Shown one piece after another: positions 1-7,574 of a stretch of 12,850 nucleotides of DNA. The notes under the pieces were generated by a model. The model did not search any database and had not been told where the DNA came from. It saw only the letters and a list, made by a program, of their open reading frames with translations. The position numbers and the translations under genes are program-made. Each line of letters opens with the position of its first letter. The stretch's first letter is position 1. The stretch comes from Oligoflexia bacterium (GTDB lineage Bacteria; Bdellovibrionota; UBA1018; CAIMNF01): the NCBI GenBank assembly GCA_903842755.1, contig CAIMNF010000042.1:1-12850 (forward strand), given 5' to 3'.

Positions 1-1211
1 CCATTTTCGGTAATCCAAACCGGTTTTTTTCCGTACCGCTTTGCGACCTGTTTTAAAATTTGCTCCATCCCCTGTGGATAAACTTCCCAATGCGTAGGAT
101 CCATTTGGCTATTGTTGGCAAACGAAGATTGGCCACCGCCTGTAAAGTCGGAAATGAGGTCGGCGTAAGTAATCACCGTGCGGGTATAATAATTTACTCC
201 TACAAAGTCTTGGGACCCAGCAAGCCCAGGAATCTCGCGATTTTCATCAATCAGCCCGAAGATTTTAACCTTCAGCGTCCCCGTTTCCAACGCATCCGGA
301 ATGGCCCAGTTCCAAATATCGCTTAATATACCGGTGAGCAACGTCTCTCCATCGATGAAATTCACAAAATCCCAGGTATGGACAGGTGGAACGATTACCC
401 GCAAATGATGGGCCATTCCGACTCGAATATACCCAGTGGGCGAAGTAGAGGATTTTACGGCATGAAACCGCTTTGCTACTTCAGCATGAGCCTTCAGTAG
501 GCCCTCCATCGGAGGGATGAGCCCCGACAATCCCGTATGGAGCCCTGGCGGCACGACGCCCGCCAAATAACCCGAAATCACGTTCACGAATGGCTCATTG
601 ATGGTAATAAACGCATCTGCATCGGGATCAATTTGGGTTCGAACTACATCTGCAAAGTCCGCGAACGCTTGTGGTGCCCCGTCCCAGGTCCAACCCCCTT
701 TTGCGCGAACCCATTTCGGGAATGAGAAATGATGGAGGGTGATCAATGGGGTGATTCCATGACTTCTCAGGAGCTCGACCTCTTTTCGATAATGGTGGAT
801 TGCTTTTTTATTCCACCCTGGATTTTTATTGGACTTAGGCTCGTCCGGTTGAATGCGTGCCCATTCAATGGACATCCGATACGTGTCCGTCCCCAACGTC
901 AACAGCGACTCTAAGTCCTGCAAAAAGCGGTGCCAAGAGTCACACGCAACTTTAGTGCGATCTCCATTCTTAATATGTCCCTTTACTTTCTCCCAATCCC
1001 ACCAGTCCGAATGAACATCGCCTCCCTCGATTTGGTAAGCCGAAGTCGCTGCGCACCAATGGAAACCGTCGGGAAACTTTAAAGATTCTTTTGAAGGAGT
1101 GGCGATTGCCTCCGCTGAAGGTTCCACCGGCGTCATCCATTCGGAAGAATTTGGATCGCCTTGTCCGAACGCGAAGCTCTGTAACAAACAAAGGATAAAA
1201 AAACCAAACAT
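1..1211 (-). CDS. Exported GH1 beta-glucosidase-like glycoside hydrolase (3' end off window)
   Basis: Likely a retaining beta-glycosidase of glycoside hydrolase family 1 that cleaves terminal beta-linked sugars from oligosaccharides or glycosides; the exact substrate cannot be read. An ATG at 1211 opens a short hydrophobic signal peptide (MFGFFILCLLQSFAFGQ, cleavage near residue 14-16), so the enzyme should act in the periplasm or outside. The GH1 N-terminal signature lies at about residues 46-64 (FPDGFHWCAATSAYQIEGG). The acid/base glutamate is Glu206 in ITINEP, and the nucleophile is Glu402 in WITENG, whose codon is at 8-6. The frame stays open between all three landmarks. About 403 residues are visible; family members usually run about 450, so roughly the last 50-70 residues lie beyond the left edge. 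The upstream sequence GAGAGG sits very close to the ATG. It is divergent from the 1318 gene. Family assignment is firm; specificity is not. Confidence 0.93.
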   Translation of the reverse strand, partial: MFGFFILCLLQSFAFGQGDPNSSEWMTPVEPSAEAIATPSKESLKFPDGFHWCAATSAYQIEGGDVHSDWWDWEKVKGHIKNGDRTKVACDSWHRFLQDLESLLTLGTDTYRMSIEWARIQPDEPKSNKNPGWNKKAIHHYRKEVELLRSHGITPLITLHHFSFPKWVRAKGGWTWDGAPQAFADFADVVRTQIDPDADAFITINEPFVNVISGYLAGVVPPGLHTGLSGLIPPMEGLLKAHAEVAKRFHAVKSSTSPTGYIRVGMAHHLRVIVPPVHTWDFVNFIDGETLLTGILSDIWNWAIPDALETGTLKVKIFGLIDENREIPGLAGSQDFVGVNYYTRTVITYADLISDFTGGGQSSFANNSQMDPTHWEVYPQGMEQILKQVAKRYGKKPVWITEN

Positions 1212-1300
1212 CCCTCTCACTTTATCAGGAGCTACCCTACCGCGTAAATCGTATTTTTACACTTTTGTTGTTTATTACTCTAGCGCTTTCAATATTTTTC

Positions 1301-1313
1301 GTTTAACTTAAAC
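1301..1313. promoter_or_regulatory. 13-bp perfect palindrome in a divergent intergenic region
   Basis: GTTTAAcTTAAAC is a perfect inverted repeat with 6-bp arms and a single central base. It lies four bases before the ATG at 1318, in the 106-bp space between the divergent GH1 and secreted-protein genes. It could be an operator or a chance AT-rich palindrome. No recognised regulator motif matches it, and no clear -10/-35 pair could be placed beside it. Confidence 0.25.
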
Positions 1314-1317
1314 TCCG

Positions 1318-2013
1318 ATGAAAATTTTGATGAGAATATTTTGGATGCGATCCTTATCGGTTTTTTTCGTTTTGACCGTGGCAACGTTAGTCAACGCTTC
1401 GTTAGCTAACGCCCAGTGTTTCCGCGGAATTGACGACTCACCTCTGTTAATTAGTCCTCAAGGTGTCGTGGAAATCAACCCCCTTCCCGCTCATTCCAAT
1501 CAAGCCACTTTTCAATACCATTCAGGCGGAAAAACTCCTCCACCAGATTTGAACTCTATTGCCTATTTAAAACACCTTTATACGTTAACCGTTCGCTGGG
1601 ACAAAAACTTTCGGATCATTGATGCAGAAAAACAATTTGATCCCCACTGGATTCAATACCAAAGGGAAACCAAAATGCAGCGCCCAGTAACCGAGAGGAT
1701 CACTTACGCCTATGACGTAAGTTTAAACCAAGAGTGCCCACTCCACAGGATTACGCTTCATCAAATCACCAATGAGGGGCTACTCCAAAACGCAATTTTC
1801 TACGATCGCGAGGCCTGCGCTGAGCTAATGCCGCTGACTGACTTTGATCCTTACGTAAACCCTTACAATCCAAAGCCGATGTTTGCGGCCTTATCTAAAA
1901 TCTCGCAAAGGTTCAGGGACATCGGACTCAACTTTATTTTGGACGAACAAGAAACAAACGGAGTGATTCAGTCCATGGACATTATTGAAAATTGTCGATG
2001 GCCGATTCAATAA
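1318..2013 (+). CDS. Secreted protein of unknown function, four cysteines
   Basis: I do not recognise a family. The 231-residue product starts with a basic and hydrophobic signal peptide (core about residues 12-30) ending in SLANAQC, so signal peptidase I cleavage after Ala32 is likely; the adjacent Cys34 lacks a normal lipobox. The mature part has Cys34, Cys140, Cys167 and Cys226, enough for two disulfides in an oxidising compartment. It appears to be a mixed alpha/beta globular domain with several Tyr/Trp/His-rich strands and no further membrane span. Alternative in-frame ATGs at 1330 and 1345 would shorten only the signal peptide; none has a good Shine-Dalgarno. The gene is divergent from the GH1 gene and ends four bases before the convergent glycosyltransferase stop. 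It is confidently protein-coding because of the signal peptide and length; its function is unknown. Confidence 0.75.
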   Translation: MKILMRIFWMRSLSVFFVLTVATLVNASLANAQCFRGIDDSPLLISPQGVVEINPLPAHSNQATFQYHSGGKTPPPDLNSIAYLKHLYTLTVRWDKNFRIIDAEKQFDPHWIQYQRETKMQRPVTERITYAYDVSLNQECPLHRITLHQITNEGLLQNAIFYDREACAELMPLTDFDPYVNPYNPKPMFAALSKISQRFRDIGLNFILDEQETNGVIQSMDIIENCRWPIQ

Positions 2014-2017
2014 AAAA

Positions 2018-3502
2018 CTAGCGCCCGCTAAGGGCCAAATTACAGGGATAAATGATTGGGGACGAGGATCGCCGTGTTAATTTCACATGCCCACCTTGAA
2101 TCGCTTCTTGAATCGACTCTCGCGCGAAATCGGCGATCGGTGTCATCGTGTAAGAATCTTTAGTGAGCTGTTGACCCACTTTTAATTTTCGCATACGTTC
2201 GGGATCTTCAATGTAGGCAAACGCTTTTGCCCCCGTCTGCGCTTGTTCATTTTTGTAAACGACCTCTGCCAAATTATTCTTTCTAAAAAATTCTGCCGTA
2301 TGATGTTCTTGCCCCCCCAAAACATCCAACAGCACAGACGGCACTCCCAGAATGGCCGCCTCAATCGGCGATTGGGACCCGGATTTACCGATGAATACTT
2401 GGGAGGACCGCATGAAGTTAATTAGCTTTTGGTTATCCATGAGGTGCGTGATCGCGAGATCGATATTCTTCATTTCCCCTTTTTGGGCTTCTTGATGATA
2501 AAAACGGACTAACTGATCAAAATTCTTTTGATTATCTCCGCAGACAGCGAGGACTTGTTCTTTAATGCCGCGGGCGTGGGCCTGTTCCACCAATCCTTTA
2601 AATATCTTAGCATAGTCCCCGAGACCGGCTCTTCCCGACGCGATCGTGACCGTAAAAGCGTTTGGATCAAAATGCGCGGACGTCGTACGGGGATCGATCC
2701 ATTCCCCATTAAACCAAGTCTTGGTTTCGGGGTGCTTCATTTGATCCGGGGTCTTAAACGCCCCTTTTAAAAATGTCTGCCGATCCGCCTCCGTAAATGG
2801 GAGAAAAGCTTGCTGGTTAATGGGGAGCCCCGTCGTCACCACTCGCTCAGCGGGAACGCCATAATCTCGGATTCGTTCTTCCGTCAGGAGCGGATGGGCC
2901 ATAAACGTTTTCTCGACCCCAAAAGAAATTAAATAGAAAAACTTTTCATGAACAAAGTCCGTATCCACCCAACCGATTTTGAAATTCTCAGGCCCAATCA
3001 GTCCTTTCGCTCTCAACGAAAGCAACATAATGCTCGCATAATGATAGGTTGAAAAAACAAGGACGGGATCCTTTCGAACCAAATCTTTTAAGAGGGCTTT
3101 TTCGTTAAAAAACAAGTTAGGAATTTCTGCTGCTGTACTTTTATTGGATGCACCTTTCATCGCTGATTGGAACCGGTGATCATAGAAATCGGGAAATTTC
3201 TGATAGATCGTGCTAAAGGCATTTACCGAAAGATCCCCTAGACCAAATCGCATGTACTTTTCGGTATAAAGAATTTCAACATCGAGAGTAGGATCCATGT
3301 CCCGCAATTGTTTAGCGATCGCGTTTGCCGAGGTGTTGTGACCCGAACCGTAACTTGCGCTCAAAATCACAACCTTTTTTTGTTCCTGAGCAAAGGAAAA
3401 TTGCCACGAAACAAAAATTAACGCACAAAGCGCGAGCCAATCAGGGGCTGAATGGAGCCGTTTTAATTGTTGCTTATAGAAGAGTTTACACACGAAACGC
3501 AT
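2018..3502 (-). CDS. MGDG-synthase/UgtP-like GT-B glycosyltransferase with N-terminal signal-like segment
   Basis: Probably a processive-type glycolipid glycosyltransferase (CAZy GT28, relatives of MGDG synthase and diacylglycerol glucosyltransferase UgtP) that moves a sugar from a nucleotide sugar to a lipid. The N-terminal MGDG-synthase-type Rossmann half begins VVILSASYGSGHN (about residues 44-56). The C-terminal donor-binding half has VFIGKSGSQSPIEAAILGVP at about 369-388, the expected place for the donor-contacting Ser/Glu loop. Unusually, residues 1-38 form a basic stretch plus a hydrophobic core ending FSFA-QEQ, which looks like a signal peptide or anchor. I chose the ATG at 3502 (494 residues), which has AGAAAG about 9 bases upstream, over an in-frame TTG at 3520. 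A GTG about 50 codons further in would remove the hydrophobic segment but also clip the first strand. It lies 142 bp downstream of the receiver gene on the same strand. Donor and acceptor are unknown. Confidence 0.85.
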   Translation of the reverse strand: MRFVCKLFYKQQLKRLHSAPDWLALCALIFVSWQFSFAQEQKKVVILSASYGSGHNTSANAIAKQLRDMDPTLDVEILYTEKYMRFGLGDLSVNAFSTIYQKFPDFYDHRFQSAMKGASNKSTAAEIPNLFFNEKALLKDLVRKDPVLVFSTYHYASIMLLSLRAKGLIGPENFKIGWVDTDFVHEKFFYLISFGVEKTFMAHPLLTEERIRDYGVPAERVVTTGLPINQQAFLPFTEADRQTFLKGAFKTPDQMKHPETKTWFNGEWIDPRTTSAHFDPNAFTVTIASGRAGLGDYAKIFKGLVEQAHARGIKEQVLAVCGDNQKNFDQLVRFYHQEAQKGEMKNIDLAITHLMDNQKLINFMRSSQVFIGKSGSQSPIEAAILGVPSVLLDVLGGQEHHTAEFFRKNNLAEVVYKNEQAQTGAKAFAYIEDPERMRKLKVGQQLTKDSYTMTPIADFARESIQEAIQGGHVKLTRRSSSPIIYPCNLALSGR

Positions 3503-3610
3503 TTCGATTTTCTTTCTCAAAACAAACGCGAGTCCAAATAACTCAGGTTTATTGCATGAAAGACTACAGTCAATAGGCGTGAATGGCTATCAAGTTTTTA
3601 ATTGAGGTAG

Positions 3611-3638
3611 ATTTTATTGACGGACAATTTTAAATCAA
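3611..3638 (-). promoter_or_regulatory. Possible sigma-70-type promoter ahead of the glycosyltransferase gene
   Basis: On the minus strand, TTGATT (3638-3633) and TAAAAT (3616-3611) are separated by 16 bp, about 110 bases upstream of the glycosyltransferase ATG and just past the receiver gene stop. If real, it lets the glycosyltransferase be transcribed apart from the kinase/receiver genes. The region is AT-rich, so chance matches are likely. No convincing terminator was seen between the two genes. Confidence 0.3.
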
Positions 3639-3644
3639 TTCAGT

Positions 3645-4010
3645 TTAAGACGCGTTTTTTTGCGCTTTTTGCTTCAGATCAAGGTATTGCTGAATAATTT
3701 CGTCTAAATCCTGGCGTCGGTATGGCTTATATATTACTTTTAAATAGGGATATTTGCAGGGCGGCGACGCTTCGCCGGTTACTAAATACTTTGGAATGGC
3801 GGGATCCATTTGCTGTGCCACCCAATCGCCCGTCGCGCCTTTAAGGCGATAGTCCAAAAAGAGTAAATCAGGAGGATTGATCTTTGCTTCTTGAAGCGCG
3901 GCGAGGTGACTCACAAACGTTTTTACCTCTACTTCTGCGGAGCTAAAGAAGTCGGAAAAAACCTCACATAAATCGAACTCATCGTCAACATACCAAACCT
4001 TAAGCAACAT
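3645..4010 (-). CDS. Stand-alone response-regulator receiver (REC) protein
   Basis: A single-domain, CheY-like phosphoacceptor of 121 residues, probably phosphorylated by the kinase encoded immediately upstream. All receiver hallmarks are present: the acidic pair Asp9-Asp10 (WYVDDE), phosphoacceptor Asp53 (FLDYRL), switch Thr78 (LVTGE) and conserved Lys95 (IYKPYR). There is no DNA-binding, enzymatic or other output domain after the receiver, only a short Lys/Gln-rich tail, so output must come through protein contacts or phosphorelay. The ATG at 4010 lies inside the 3' end of the kinase gene (11-nt overlap) behind a strong GGGAGG, typical of translational coupling and near-fixed stoichiometry. 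A longer reading from a TTG at 4046 would add residues unlike any receiver start. Its in vivo target cannot be inferred. Confidence 0.93.
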   Translation of the reverse strand: MLLKVWYVDDEFDLCEVFSDFFSSAEVEVKTFVSHLAALQEAKINPPDLLFLDYRLKGATGDWVAQQMDPAIPKYLVTGEASPPCKYPYLKVIYKPYRRQDLDEIIQQYLDLKQKAQKNAS

Positions 4011-6021
4011 GTGATTTAACCTCCCGCTTAGGAATCCGAACCTCAAAGCACGTCTTACCTTCGACCTGAATTAAAGAGATATTTCCTTGGTGGTGATCGA
4101 CGATCCCTTTACTAATCGATAGACCAAGACCCGTACCCTCGCCGACTGTCTTTGTGGTAAAAAACGGCTGAAATATTTTATGTGCCAAATCGGATTTAAT
4201 TCCTGGCCCGCTATCCATCACCCTAAATACGCTTTCGCGCTCTAAGGAGTTAAAGTGAACGATCACTTTCTTTTCTGCCGATTGTTTCGCAGCGTCGATC
4301 CCATTGCTCATTAAATTGACCAGCACTTGTTGAAGCTCAACCTCATCGCAGAAAACTACGTCATTCCGATCGAGGACATATTGAACGTCAACTTGATCCC
4401 GAAGCGCTTTTGCTTGAATCAGAACCATTGAGTCCTTGATGAGTGCCTCGGCCGGATAGTAATTAAAATTTCCATTTTCCGAGGTCCGCGCAAATTTGCG
4501 CAAACCAGAAACAATTTTTACAATACGATCCACCGCTTTTTGAATACTTTTTACTTTAGACTTAAGATTTTCCGGATCATTAGCCACCCGCTCTAAGTTT
4601 GCAGCCATTCCCGAGATAATGGCCAAAGGATTATTGATTTCGTGGGCAACGCCCGCGGACATTTCTCCCAAAGAGGCTAATTTTGCATTGTGAATCGACT
4701 TTTGCCGCTCCAGTGCTAGGCTGTCTTCCATCCGGAGCAAGTTCGTAATGTCCTCAATTACCGAAAAATGGTGCTTCGTGCCCTGCTCATCAAGGACCAC
4801 TGTTCGACTCGTTACCCGACCCATAATGACTTCGCCCGTGCGCGTAATGTAGCGCTTTTCAAAACGAAAAGGCTCGCCTCCTGACACGGTGTTATCTTTC
4901 GCCGCATTTTTTGACTTAACTCGGTCTTCCGGATGGGTCACATCTAAGATCGACATGTTTTTTAATTCCGATTGTGAGTACCCTAAGATCCGGCAATAAG
5001 CCGGGTTGACTTCGATAAACTTTAATTGTTCGTCTAGCTCGATCACACCCATCGGTGAGTGGTCGAAAAAGGCGCGAAAACTTCGTTCGTTCGCGCGTGA
5101 TCGACTCAGGGCTTGCGCTAACTCTACACTCCGCTGATGAGCTTCTTCTTCCGCTGAGACTAGTTTACTAATGTCACTCACAACGGAATAGAACCCTTGA
5201 ACTGAACCATCGGGTTTCACGTCGGGAATGTAATGGGCCTGCACCGTTTTTGGAACTAACTGCTGATCTACCTTGTAAGGTAACTTTACTGTAAAGTCTT
5301 GCCGGCGCCCTTGGAGCGCAAGGGTCATAAATGGCTTTGCTTTTTCAAAGGCCTCATCGCCTAGAATTAAGCTCATTTTTTTACCGATAATCTGTTCTTT
5401 CTTTACGTGAAACCATTCTTCATAGGCCACGTTTGCATATTGATAACAATAGTCCCGATCGATATAACTCACAAGATCGGGAAGCATCGTTAAAATATTG
5501 CTGTAAAAATTTTCATTCTCCCGAAACTGATCGTTCAACACTTTATTCTCAAAATTGACCATCACCTGCCGGGCAAGAGCTTCAAGCGCCTGTGTTTGCT
5601 CTTTGCTGAGTGTTCTCGGCGTTTTGTCCATCACACACAATGATCCAATATGCAGCCCAATCGAAGTCGTCAAAGGCACACCTGCATAGAACTTTATTTT
5701 TAATCCGGAAGTTACCGATGGGCTTTGAGCAAAGCGCGGATCTGTTGTCGCATCAGCGATGATTAAAGTTGCCCCATCTTGAATGACAAAAGCACTAAAA
5801 GAACCTTCTCGAGGTAGTTCCTGCGCTTCAATTCCAACTTTTGCTTTAAACCACTGCCGGCGTTCGTCTACCAAACTAATCATGGCCATAGGCGTATGAC
5901 AAACTTGGGAAGCCAAATACACCAGATCGTCCAATTCCGCTTGCGGCGGCGTATCCAACACGCCCAGTTCTTTTAACGCTTGTACTCTCCGTTGTTCTTT
6001 CAGGTCTTTAGGATCGCCCAT
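4000..6021 (-). CDS. Cytosolic GAF-PAS-PAS sensor histidine kinase
   Basis: A 673-residue two-component sensor kinase that should autophosphorylate on His460 and pass the phosphate to a receiver, most likely the coupled REC protein downstream. Domains in order: GAF about 22-160, PAS about 167-288, a second PAS with PAC-like end about 310-430, HisKA dimerisation domain with GVAHEINNP (His460), then an HATPase_c domain with N-box NLMSNGIDA (Asn569/Asn573), G1 DSGPGI (about 603-608), F-box FFTTK and G2 GTGLGLS (about 629-635). No transmembrane segment or signal peptide is present, so it senses an intracellular or diffusible cue; the GAF/PAS ligand is not identifiable. The N-terminus (RVQALKELGVLDTPPQAELD) is typical of GAF-first kinases, which supports the ATG at 6021. 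It is divergent from the L,D-transpeptidase gene. Confidence 0.95.
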   Translation of the reverse strand: MGDPKDLKEQRRVQALKELGVLDTPPQAELDDLVYLASQVCHTPMAMISLVDERRQWFKAKVGIEAQELPREGSFSAFVIQDGATLIIADATTDPRFAQSPSVTSGLKIKFYAGVPLTTSIGLHIGSLCVMDKTPRTLSKEQTQALEALARQVMVNFENKVLNDQFRENENFYSNILTMLPDLVSYIDRDYCYQYANVAYEEWFHVKKEQIIGKKMSLILGDEAFEKAKPFMTLALQGRRQDFTVKLPYKVDQQLVPKTVQAHYIPDVKPDGSVQGFYSVVSDISKLVSAEEEAHQRSVELAQALSRSRANERSFRAFFDHSPMGVIELDEQLKFIEVNPAYCRILGYSQSELKNMSILDVTHPEDRVKSKNAAKDNTVSGGEPFRFEKRYITRTGEVIMGRVTSRTVVLDEQGTKHHFSVIEDITNLLRMEDSLALERQKSIHNAKLASLGEMSAGVAHEINNPLAIISGMAANLERVANDPENLKSKVKSIQKAVDRIVKIVSGLRKFARTSENGNFNYYPAEALIKDSMVLIQAKALRDQVDVQYVLDRNDVVFCDEVELQQVLVNLMSNGIDAAKQSAEKKVIVHFNSLERESVFRVMDSGPGIKSDLAHKIFQPFFTTKTVGEGTGLGLSISKGIVDHHQGNISLIQVEGKTCFEVRIPKREVKSHVA
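4020..4025 (-). promoter_or_regulatory. Strong Shine-Dalgarno inside the kinase gene for the receiver gene
   Basis: GGGAGG on the minus strand, nine bases before the ATG at 4010 and within the last codons of the histidine kinase gene. It decides the receiver start: the ATG at 4010 gives a canonical REC N-terminus, and the in-frame upstream TTG has no such site. Confidence 0.8.
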
Positions 6022-6037
6022 ACCGACCTATCGGTCG
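6022..6037 (-). promoter_or_regulatory. Two overlapping short inverted repeats directly before the kinase start codon
   Basis: On the minus strand, the 16 bases before the kinase ATG contain two mutually exclusive 5-bp hairpins: CGACC-GATA-GGTCG and ACCGA-TAGG-TCGGT. The second ends at the start codon and holds the SD-like AGG in its loop. As DNA, the same bases form a compact dyad that could be a repressor operator for the kinase and perhaps the divergent transpeptidase gene. Both readings are inference from symmetry alone. Confidence 0.3.
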
Positions 6038-6197
6038 TCCAAAATTGAAACTTTAATTGTTGCGACTCTGGTAGAATTCAATACGAGGCGACCGAACAAA
6101 AGATACGAATAAACTAATGCTGTTTAGTATTTAAGGCCGCCTGGACTTCCTAAAAACAGAGATGCAAGATCCTTAAAACTAGGCTACCCTCTGCGCC

Positions 6198-7403
6198 ATG
6201 TTGAAATCACTCAAAACTGCAGTGGTGTTTTTTCTAGCGGTGGGCCAAAGTCTAACCGCATCACAAGCGAACGCAATTGGTCCGACCCTTCCCGAACTAA
6301 AGGCGTTCAAAAAGCTTAACCAACGAAGCGCTCATCAGCTTCCTCTTTGGTGTAACATTGGGGATATCGTCAAATTTAAGCCAGAAACTTTTCCAGATGG
6401 AAAAGTAATTTTGACCGCCTTAGCAGACACGGATGGCCCTCTGAATCGAATTCTGTTGGGAGATGGCTCCGAACTTAATGGCTCGATTTCGCTCCAGGAA
6501 CCTCCGATCGCTCGTCCCTCTCAAACCGAATATCCAAGCCTAATTGCGTTCATGAAATCCAAAGAAGGAATCCTTTTTTTAAGGCGTTTTAGCCTAATGA
6601 TTGGCGAAAAGGACCATCGGCGAGTCCTGCTCGATGCCCACGTGAAATTTGACGCTCTTGGGAGTGACCTCGCCCTCTCGCAATTGAACTTTCAAATTTC
6701 GGTCGGACTTTTGAACCGACTTTTGGTTCTTGAAGATCCCCAGAATCAAGTCACACTCTTGTATCCGCTAGGCGTTGGCGGAATCGATCCCGGACTGATT
6801 ACCGAAGGAAGAGTGCATATTCTTACGCCGCTTTTCAAAAATGGTTCACTGCACAAGGAAGATTTAATTTCAAAACGAAGCGAGCCTAAATATTACCGAG
6901 ATTATCCCTTTCTTCCAGTCACCAACTCAAAAGGCTTACGGACTCCGGTAGGGTTCCATATCACGATCCTATCGGACGAAGACTGGGAACAACGGGGTCC
7001 ATCTTATTTAAATCGGGGATTTGATTCACACGGGTGCATGCGCCTCCGGGGGCAAGATTTAAAAGAGTTTTACCAAAGTATCCGCCGAGGAGCGAGTGAC
7101 ACGGTTCCCGTCAACGTAGATTACTTTATTTATAACCGGACCGGCCCAAAGCCGGACGGCAGAGCAAGATCGAATGGACTCCTACCAATTCAACATCCAT
7201 ATCCTTTAAATGATCGGTCGTACCAAGTCGTCACGAATGTGGCAAAAAAAAACGAGACCCCTCGATATGGGCGCGACCCGATCGAGCACTTAGTTTTAAT
7301 GAACAAAAAATCAGGGAGACCTGATTATAGTAAACTCGTTGACTTCAGTGCGGATCTGGCAAAAGACCTGGAATTGTACGAAAGCTTAGAGGAAGTAAAG
7401 TAA
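6198..7403 (+). CDS. Exported L,D-transpeptidase (YkuD family)
   Basis: A periplasmic peptidoglycan-modifying enzyme. YkuD-family L,D-transpeptidases use a cysteine to form 3-3 crosslinks, attach proteins to peptidoglycan, or exchange D-amino acids; which of these applies is unknown. The signal peptide (residues 1-26, ending QANA) is clear. The catalytic signature is FDSHGCMRL with His278, Gly279, Cys280 and Arg282; the earlier family His is probably His254 in GFHITIL. The strand LLNRLLVLEDPQNQVTLLYP (about 171-190) with VGVGG-like LGVGG matches the start of the YkuD fold. About 140 residues between the signal peptide and catalytic domain and about 115 after the Cys motif match nothing I recognise, so the protein is longer than minimal family members. 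The start at 6198 gives a proper signal peptide but has no evident Shine-Dalgarno. The divergent neighbour is the histidine kinase. Confidence 0.93.
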   Translation: MLKSLKTAVVFFLAVGQSLTASQANAIGPTLPELKAFKKLNQRSAHQLPLWCNIGDIVKFKPETFPDGKVILTALADTDGPLNRILLGDGSELNGSISLQEPPIARPSQTEYPSLIAFMKSKEGILFLRRFSLMIGEKDHRRVLLDAHVKFDALGSDLALSQLNFQISVGLLNRLLVLEDPQNQVTLLYPLGVGGIDPGLITEGRVHILTPLFKNGSLHKEDLISKRSEPKYYRDYPFLPVTNSKGLRTPVGFHITILSDEDWEQRGPSYLNRGFDSHGCMRLRGQDLKEFYQSIRRGASDTVPVNVDYFIYNRTGPKPDGRARSNGLLPIQHPYPLNDRSYQVVTNVAKKNETPRYGRDPIEHLVLMNKKSGRPDYSKLVDFSADLAKDLELYESLEEVK

Positions 7404-7510
7404 TTTCCTTGTGGTCGGGGTGTTCCTTTTATTGATCTTTTTTTAATCTCGCACCTTCCGTGAGCCTCTCCTTTTTTGTCGGAGGCGACACATTGTCATT
7501 CCTTTTCGCT

Positions 7511-7538
7511 TTGATAGAATCGTAAAAGTGAGTATCCC
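7511..7538 (+). promoter_or_regulatory. Weak promoter-like pair before the small membrane-protein gene
   Basis: TTGATA and TATCCC are separated by 16 bp, about 37 bases before the GTG at 7575. The -35 is good (5/6) but the -10 is poor (3/6). The rest of 7404-7574 holds no convincing gene or terminator; an imperfect GCCTC/GAGGC stem near 7465-7490 lacks a trailing T-run. Confidence 0.2.
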
Positions 7539-7574
7539 CGAACAACTTAAGTAAAACATCATGGTGGTAAAATC

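Noticed and set aside
1099..1311. Plus-strand reading frame across the 5' end of the GH1 gene
   Set aside because: It lies antisense to a GH1 coding region with intact catalytic motifs and has no recognisable protein features; a shadow frame.
7460..7492. Rho-independent terminator after the L,D-transpeptidase gene
   Set aside because: Only an imperfect GCCTC/GAGGC stem with a long loop is present, and no T-run follows it on either strand.
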